A DNA stretch of 64,000 nucleotides from assembly GCA_016190055.1 (NCBI GenBank), contig JACPRH010000037.1, positions 62,001-126,000 on the forward strand. Direction: 5' to 3'. The DNA comes from Nitrososphaerota archaeon. GTDB taxonomy: Archaea; Thermoproteota; Nitrososphaeria; Nitrososphaerales; JACPRH01. Under the pieces are notes generated by a model that saw nothing but the letters and a program-made list of their open reading frames with translations, did no database searches and was not told the DNA's origin. This document shows positions 59,992 through 64,000 of this stretch, in pieces (position 1 is the first letter of the stretch; each line of letters starts with the position of its first letter). A program made the position numbers and the translations under genes.

Positions 59992-60219
59992 GTGTCTGTA
60001 GATATGGCGATTCGTGTACTTGACGAAAGTGTAGGAAAGATAGTTCTGATTAAGCTGAAGGGAGGCAAGATTATTCGCGGTGTTCTCCAAGGGTTCGATC
60101 AGCACATGAATCTCGTGCTGAGAGAGTCAGAGGAAATCGTCGAAGAGGGGCCTAAGAGGTTAGGAACGATTGTGGTGAGAGGAGATAATGTTGTGATTAT
60201 CTCACCTCCACCGAGCTAA
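59992..60219 (+). CDS. Sm-like archaeal RNA-binding protein
   Basis: 75-residue LSm protein that forms a ring and binds U-rich RNA. Sm1 motif '[35 protein letters not shown]' (with the conserved D-x-H-M-N-L) and Sm2 '[17 protein letters not shown]' are complete. GTG start (ATG lies four codons in). It is followed 32 bp later by the L37e gene, a classic archaeal pairing. Confidence 0.95.
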   Translation: MSVDMAIRVLDESVGKIVLIKLKGGKIIRGVLQGFDQHMNLVLRESEEIVEEGPKRLGTIVVRGDNVVIISPPPS

Positions 60220-60251
60220 GCAGTTACATCAATGAGAGGGTTTGAACAGGA

Positions 60252-60419
60252 TTGACAAAAGGAACATCATCATTCGGTAAGAGAAGTAAAGGACATACCC
60301 ACATCAGATGTCGGAGATGCGGCAGACACTCCTTCCACGTTAACAAGAAAAAATGCTCTTACTGCGGCTTCGGTGCTTCACCGAAGATTCGGCAGTACAC
60401 CTGGGCTAAGAGAAGGTAG
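60252..60419 (+). CDS. rpl37e: 50S ribosomal protein L37e
   Basis: 55-residue ribosomal protein missing from the ORF track. Translation from TTG 60252 reads TKGTSSFGKRSKGHTHIRC, then the zinc finger 'CRRCGRHSFHVNKKKCSYCGFG' (C-x2-C-x14-C-x2-C overall), then basic 'KIRQYTWAKRR'. The sequence is typical of archaeal and eukaryotic L37e, absent from bacteria. Co-transcribed with the Sm protein. Confidence 0.95.
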   Translation: MTKGTSSFGKRSKGHTHIRCRRCGRHSFHVNKKKCSYCGFGASPKIRQYTWAKRR

Positions 60420-60485
60420 TAGTATCTGCATCGGTCTATCTAATTCAGGTAGCGGAGCGTAGGGGCTCGTAAAGGTTTAACTACA

Positions 60486-60500
60486 CGTTTCTTAGAAACG
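60486..60500. promoter_or_regulatory. short perfect palindrome before the coiled-coil gene
   Basis: CGTTTC-TTA-GAAACG lies 26-40 bp upstream of the next start and just after a TATA-like GGTTTAAC. This is the position expected of a repressor operator, but it could be chance. Confidence 0.3.
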
Positions 60501-60525
60501 GTTCCACAGTAAGGCAGGTTGTTGA

Positions 60526-61257
60526 ATGGATCCGCTGACCATCGCCATCGGTGGAGTGATCGGCGCTGGTGCTGGAGCTGTAGTTGTCTACTTCAGAATG
60601 CGTTCCAGCGCGCCGGTTGTAGAGCATAAGGGTGCGTCTGTTAGCTCATCTATCGGTAGAACTACGCCTATCAGGCCGGTTGCTGCTAGACGGGTTGATC
60701 GGGTTGAGATTGAGAAGGCGAGGAGGGAGTTGAACGCTATTCTTCTTGAGAAGGATCTCATCAGCAGCGCTCTTACGCGGGTCTATGAGGCGGAGGTTGA
60801 GAAGAGGATTACCAAGTCTGAGCGTGAGGAGCTCGCAGCCCGTTATAAGAAGCGTTTGAAGGAAGTTGACGATAAGTTTGGTAGCGCAGAGGTTACGATT
60901 GAGGTTGGGGAGCTGGAGCGGCTTCGAGAGGAGCTTATGGGGCTCTTCGAGGGAAAGATGCGGCAGATAGAGGATCGGCTTCGTGAAGCGCATACAAAGC
61001 TTGATCACATCAAGGGGCCTGTTCATCAGCTACAGCTTCGACCAGCAGTTGAGGAGCTTGAAGAGGTTGAGGAGGAGGTTGAGAAAGGGGAGAGGAAGGA
61101 GAAGGATGAGCAGAGGGAGCAGCAGAAGCCTCTGCCGAAACGCAGCCGAGCCGTCAGCAGAAGTGAGGGAGCTGAGGTGGATGATAAGGTGAAGGAGCTC
61201 CGTGAAGAAGTGTTAGAGGCCTTGGCGCGGCTGGAGCAGATGGATATTGAAGGCTGA
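60526..61257 (+). CDS. membrane-anchored coiled-coil protein, unknown
   Basis: 243 residues: one N-terminal membrane helix (LTIAIGGVIGAGAGAVVVYF), a linker, then long charged coiled coil (about 65-165, rich in E/R/K heptads) and a Glu/Lys/Gln-rich tail ending 'KELREEVLEALARLEQMDIEG'. No enzyme motif. It overlaps rpiA by 11 bp. Comparable archaeal proteins are uncharacterised; a scaffold role is possible. Confidence 0.7.
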   Translation: MDPLTIAIGGVIGAGAGAVVVYFRMRSSAPVVEHKGASVSSSIGRTTPIRPVAARRVDRVEIEKARRELNAILLEKDLISSALTRVYEAEVEKRITKSEREELAARYKKRLKEVDDKFGSAEVTIEVGELERLREELMGLFEGKMRQIEDRLREAHTKLDHIKGPVHQLQLRPAVEELEEVEEEVEKGERKEKDEQREQQKPLPKRSRAVSRSEGAEVDDKVKELREEVLEALARLEQMDIEG

Positions 61258-61948
61258 GAACGCCAATTCAGGGAAAGCTCTTGAAGCGATGGTGGAGAAA
61301 CTCGCTTTAGAGATTCAGGACGGCTCGCTCATTGGTTTAGGCAGCGGTGCAACCGTTGCGGCGTTTGCTAGAAGGCTGGGTCGACGGGCTGAGGAGGAGG
61401 AACTTCTCGTCTCAGTGATTCCGTCTTCTCTTCAAATTCAGCTTGTCGCTGAGGAGTGGCCCGGCTTTATGGTCGTTCCCAGCACGATGATTCCCGATAT
61501 CGATATTACTGTTGACGGTGTTGATCAGATCGATGAGAAGTTTCGTATGATTAAGGGTGGTGGAGGAGCGCTTTACCGTGAAAGAGTGCTGCTCCAGGCT
61601 GCGAGTAAACGGGTGATTATGGGTGATGAAACGAAGCATGTTAGGCAGCTCTACAGGTCTGTTCCAGTTGAAACCTCGTTCTTTGCTCGTGACTTTGTTG
61701 AGTCCGCGCTGCTGAAGATAGGCGGTAAACCTAAGCTTAGACTCCTAGAGAAGGGGTATCCGTTCATCACCGAGAACGGTAACGTCATCTTCGACACCGA
61801 CTTCGGGATCATCGAGAAGCCTGAAACACTACTATCCGAGATTATAAGCATCGCAGGAGTCATCGAAGCAGGCATCTTCCTGAACGAGTGCGACGTCCTT
61901 TACCAAGCTAATCAAGACGGCTCGGTGCAGGTCTTTGAAGTGCGATAA
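61247..61948 (+). CDS. rpiA: ribose-5-phosphate isomerase A
   Basis: 233 residues. Interconverts ribose-5-phosphate and ribulose-5-phosphate. Visible are 'GLGSGATVAAFARRLG' (phosphate loop), 'DITVDGVDQIDEKFRMIKGGGGALYRERVL' with the active-site Asp, Lys and Glu, and 'KLRLLEKGYPFITENGNVIFD'. The usual DGADE is DGVDQ here; the two essential Asp are kept. TTG start overlapping the coiled-coil gene. Confidence 0.93.
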   Translation: MKAENANSGKALEAMVEKLALEIQDGSLIGLGSGATVAAFARRLGRRAEEEELLVSVIPSSLQIQLVAEEWPGFMVVPSTMIPDIDITVDGVDQIDEKFRMIKGGGGALYRERVLLQAASKRVIMGDETKHVRQLYRSVPVETSFFARDFVESALLKIGGKPKLRLLEKGYPFITENGNVIFDTDFGIIEKPETLLSEIISIAGVIEAGIFLNECDVLYQANQDGSVQVFEVR

Positions 61949-62045
61949 CTGTGGGCATGAATGGACATACATGGGTAAACAGAAAAATTACGCCCGCTGC
62001 CCCGAATGCGGCCACTTCGTCAAAATCCAGAACCCAACCAGATAG
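61935..62045 (+). CDS. tiny zinc-ribbon protein
   Basis: 36-residue protein below the track cutoff. From TTG 61935 it reads KCDNCGHEWTYMGKQK, then YARCPECGHFVKIQNPTR: two CxxC knuckles 15 residues apart, a complete zinc ribbon. It overlaps the rpiA end by 14 bp. The stop starts a TAGATAGACAGACAGG run. Small ribbons like this are common in archaea, with unknown or regulatory roles. Confidence 0.75.
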   Translation: MKCDNCGHEWTYMGKQKNYARCPECGHFVKIQNPTR

Positions 62046-62091
62046 ATAGACAGACAGGTAGGTGCGCGCATAAACGGTGTTGTTTGCTTCG

Positions 62092-62775
62092 CTAGAGGGT
62101 CTTGACTTGGTATGTGTGTGTGATTCGCCGGTTTAGAACGGGGTCTATCAGCTCAATTTTGTAGAGATCCGCGTAAATGAGTTGCCCGGTTTTTGTTGGG
62201 ATTGTGCCTGAGAAGAGTGCTGTTCCTTCGTCGCCGACGCTGTACATACTGAGTAGGTCGAAGGGCTTCGTTAAGAGACCAGCTGGCCCTTCCTGGTACA
62301 GGTAAGTCTTTCCGTCCTTCTCCACTTCGGAGCGAAGTATCAGATTGTCGAAGTGGTTCTTGACTTCGCTGAAACGCCAGACATCTTTAGCCACAGCTTT
62401 GCCGCATATCTGCTTTGACTTCGGGTAGCTAAGCCGCTCAACTTCTCTATCGGTCTGGTCGCTTCCAACAGTTAGATAGGTCTCCTCAGCACCGATGAGC
62501 AGGACAGGCTCAACTTCTCCAGAGGTTTTGTCACCCACCACCTCAATTTCGCTGTCAGTCGTGATTAGTGAGGGAGATATGTGGTAGAGCGCTGGTGTCC
62601 GTTCAGGCGCAGGGATGCCCACGCTCGCCATCTCTTCGATGTGTTTTTTCACAGCCTCCTGGTTTCTCCCAGTGAAGCCGCCGCAGAACAACTGTCTAAC
62701 TGTGAAATCGAACTCTCTTGGACTGTTCTTTTCAGTTGTTACTGTAAGCCGGATCATTTTGCTCAAGGGCGCCAT
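62092..62775 (-). CDS. DUF2848-like protein (fumarylacetoacetase-like fold)
   Basis: 227 residues. 'FCGGFTGRNQEAVKKHIEEMASVGIPAPERTPALYHISPSLIT' matches the DUF2848 pattern (GR-x-x-x-x-x-HI-E-E-L-x-x-x-G). The C-terminal half, with 'GTALFSGTIPTKTG', resembles the FAH hydrolase fold. Substrate unknown. It lies 27 bp downstream of the GAT-QueC gene on the same strand. Confidence 0.7.
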   Translation of the reverse strand: MAPLSKMIRLTVTTEKNSPREFDFTVRQLFCGGFTGRNQEAVKKHIEEMASVGIPAPERTPALYHISPSLITTDSEIEVVGDKTSGEVEPVLLIGAEETYLTVGSDQTDREVERLSYPKSKQICGKAVAKDVWRFSEVKNHFDNLILRSEVEKDGKTYLYQEGPAGLLTKPFDLLSMYSVGDEGTALFSGTIPTKTGQLIYADLYKIELIDPVLNRRITHTYQVKTL

Positions 62776-62802
62776 AATCGAGAGAGGGGTGTGTTGAATA
62801 CT

Positions 62803-64000
62803 TTATCGGTCATCAGGTCGTCTGACGGGGTTGAGTGCTTCCTCGGCCTGTTGATACTTTACTAGATCGTTTAGTCCGTTGATTTTGAAGGCTTTGCGTC
62901 TCATGTAGCAGGGTCCGCAGGTTCCGCAGTGTGTTTTTTCGCCTTCGTAGCAGCTCCAGGTTTCTTTGAGAGGAGCACCTATTTCGACGCCGAGCTTCAC
63001 TATTTCATGCTTCATGAGGTTACCTACAGGCATCGCGAGCTTGACTCGCTTCTGATAGTTGGTTGCGTACGGGAGCACGTCGTTGAGTTTCTCGATAAAT
63101 ATCATCTCGTTATCAGGATAGGCGCCAGCCTCCTCAAGGTTATTTCCCAAAGCGACTGTGCCGAAGCCTTGGGCCTCGGCGATGCCTACTGCGATTGAGA
63201 GGAAGATGAGGTTTCTCGCGGGAACCCATTCGTAGGCGAATTCAGCCCCAGCTTCGCCGTCACCGTCCCGAATGATTTCATCGTCGCTGGACTCTATTAA
63301 TCGTGAGTGGCCGATTACATCTCTGAAAATATCGGTGTCCACGATTTTCAGGTTGCAGCCGAGGTGGTTCGCGATCCGTTTCACGCACTCAGCTTCTCTT
63401 CTTTCTGCTCGGTGTCGGTATCTGAAGTGGAGCAGAGTCACCTCGAATCCTTGATCTATCATTACTTTTGCAGCGACTGTGCTGTCGAGTCCGCCGCTGC
63501 AGACAACTAGTGCTCTGCGTCTCGCCGGGATGTTTGTGTCGCTTTTCCAGAGGGTGAGCTCTCCTGATGTTCTGTCAGTGGATATTGTCATCAGTGAGTA
63601 CGGCTTCATCTGTCTAACGGGGTTGGAGTGCCAGATTGGTTTGTGCTCCTGTTGGAGATAGTTTTCTAGAGAGGTGAAGAAGAGCACGTCGTGTGTGTGA
63701 TCGTACTCTAGGTATAGAGGTTTGTAGTTGCATGCTAGGTAGAGTGTTTCTGGGCTGCGGCGATCAACGATGGCTAGCGCGTAGCTTCCGATGAGTAGGT
63801 CGCGAAGGATTTTCTGCAGGTTTTCAAGGGAGCCGTTCCAGAATGTTTCCAGTAGAGGAGGAATTACTGCGGTGTCGACTCTGCTGTGTCTCTTTAAACG
63901 GTATGTTTCTTCAAGTTCCTTGTCGTTAGCTATTGTGCCGTTGTGAGCCACATAGATCATTGTGCCTGTCGGCTGAATATCTTCAGGATGCTTCTCAGAT
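62803..64000 (-). CDS. GAT-QueC fusion (7-deazaguanine/archaeosine pathway), partial
   Basis: The N-terminus runs off the window; the frame stays open upstream of the track's ATG 63960. An N-terminal class-II glutamine amidotransferase part ('MIYVAHNGTIANDKELEETY', 'GSYALAIVDRRSPETLYLA') is fused to a QueC domain with the ATP-pyrophosphatase loop 'CSGGLDSTVAAKVM' and the zinc site 'CYEGEKTHCGTCGPC'. GAT-QueC proteins substitute for ArcS in making archaeosine in tRNA in many Thermoproteota and relatives. The catalytic N-terminal Cys of the GAT domain is outside the window. Confidence 0.9.
   Translation of the reverse strand, partial: SEKHPEDIQPTGTMIYVAHNGTIANDKELEETYRLKRHSRVDTAVIPPLLETFWNGSLENLQKILRDLLIGSYALAIVDRRSPETLYLACNYKPLYLEYDHTHDVLFFTSLENYLQQEHKPIWHSNPVRQMKPYSLMTISTDRTSGELTLWKSDTNIPARRRALVVCSGGLDSTVAAKVMIDQGFEVTLLHFRYRHRAERREAECVKRIANHLGCNLKIVDTDIFRDVIGHSRLIESSDDEIIRDGDGEAGAEFAYEWVPARNLIFLSIAVGIAEAQGFGTVALGNNLEEAGAYPDNEMIFIEKLNDVLPYATNYQKRVKLAMPVGNLMKHEIVKLGVEIGAPLKETWSCYEGEKTHCGTCGPCYMRRKAFKINGLNDLVKYQQAEEALNPVRRPDDR

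Overview
The window is archaeal. It has an Sm-like protein next to ribosomal protein L37e, a five-subunit archaeal CODH/ACS operon (cdhABCDE), a GAT-QueC protein of the archaeosine type, TATA-box promoters 21-30 bp upstream of many starts (several genes look leaderless), frequent TTG starts, and secreted proteins with Thr-rich or Gly-rich stalks and C-terminal membrane anchors. The combination (CODH/ACS, POR, tungsten-type AOR, non-phosphorylating GAPDH-like ALDH, two Amt plus GlnK, GAT-QueC) suggests the TACK group, perhaps Bathyarchaeia or a deep relative of Nitrososphaeria. That placement is an inference. I see no rRNA, tRNA or CRISPR.

Layout. 1-3.0 kb (minus): a ParB-like gene heads an operon with a small membrane protein and two sugar-type ABC permeases; a ribbon-helix-helix-like gene diverges from it across a perfect palindrome. 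3.7-13.1 kb (minus): cdhA-B-C-D-E, then a polyferredoxin and aldehyde:ferredoxin oxidoreductase, the core of acetyl-CoA/CO2 metabolism. 13-16 kb: CBS protein, a secreted metzincin protease flanked by 62-bp repeats, an anchored small protein. 16-19 kb: porC-D-A-B (pyruvate:ferredoxin oxidoreductase). 19-28 kb: phosphoesterase, P5C dehydrogenase and reductase, GNAT, amt/glnK/amt, GAPN-like ALDH. 28-37 kb: membrane protease, stress protein, TauE/SafE with a DUF1634-like partner, cation antiporter, glycogen-debranching-type enzyme, glycosyltransferase.

37.4-45.1 kb: phosphate uptake (pstB, pstA, pstC, regulator, pstS) is interleaved with sulfate assimilation (cysH, sat). A 3.07-kb piece carrying cysH, pstS and a PEGA protein is bounded by two inverted copies of a 70-bp palindromic element. 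Their 8-bp target duplications are exchanged exactly as expected if recombination between the copies inverted the piece. A third copy lies at 59.9 kb.

45.3-56.4 kb looks like an undescribed cell-envelope system. It has an HtrA-like protease, a six-gene MacB-type ABC exporter operon with large secreted or anchored partners, and a membrane-bound winged-helix regulator. Sites of the form TTCGG-N5-CCGAA precede all three units, and a 53-bp promoter block is 91% identical between the protease and exporter promoters. The exporter permease seems to start at ACG, and the ATPase carries an N-terminal membrane domain duplicated from its upstream neighbour.

56.7-64 kb: a DrrAB-type ABC transporter, cupin, Sm protein, L37e, a coiled-coil protein, rpiA, a tiny zinc ribbon, a DUF2848-like protein and a GAT-QueC gene running off the end.
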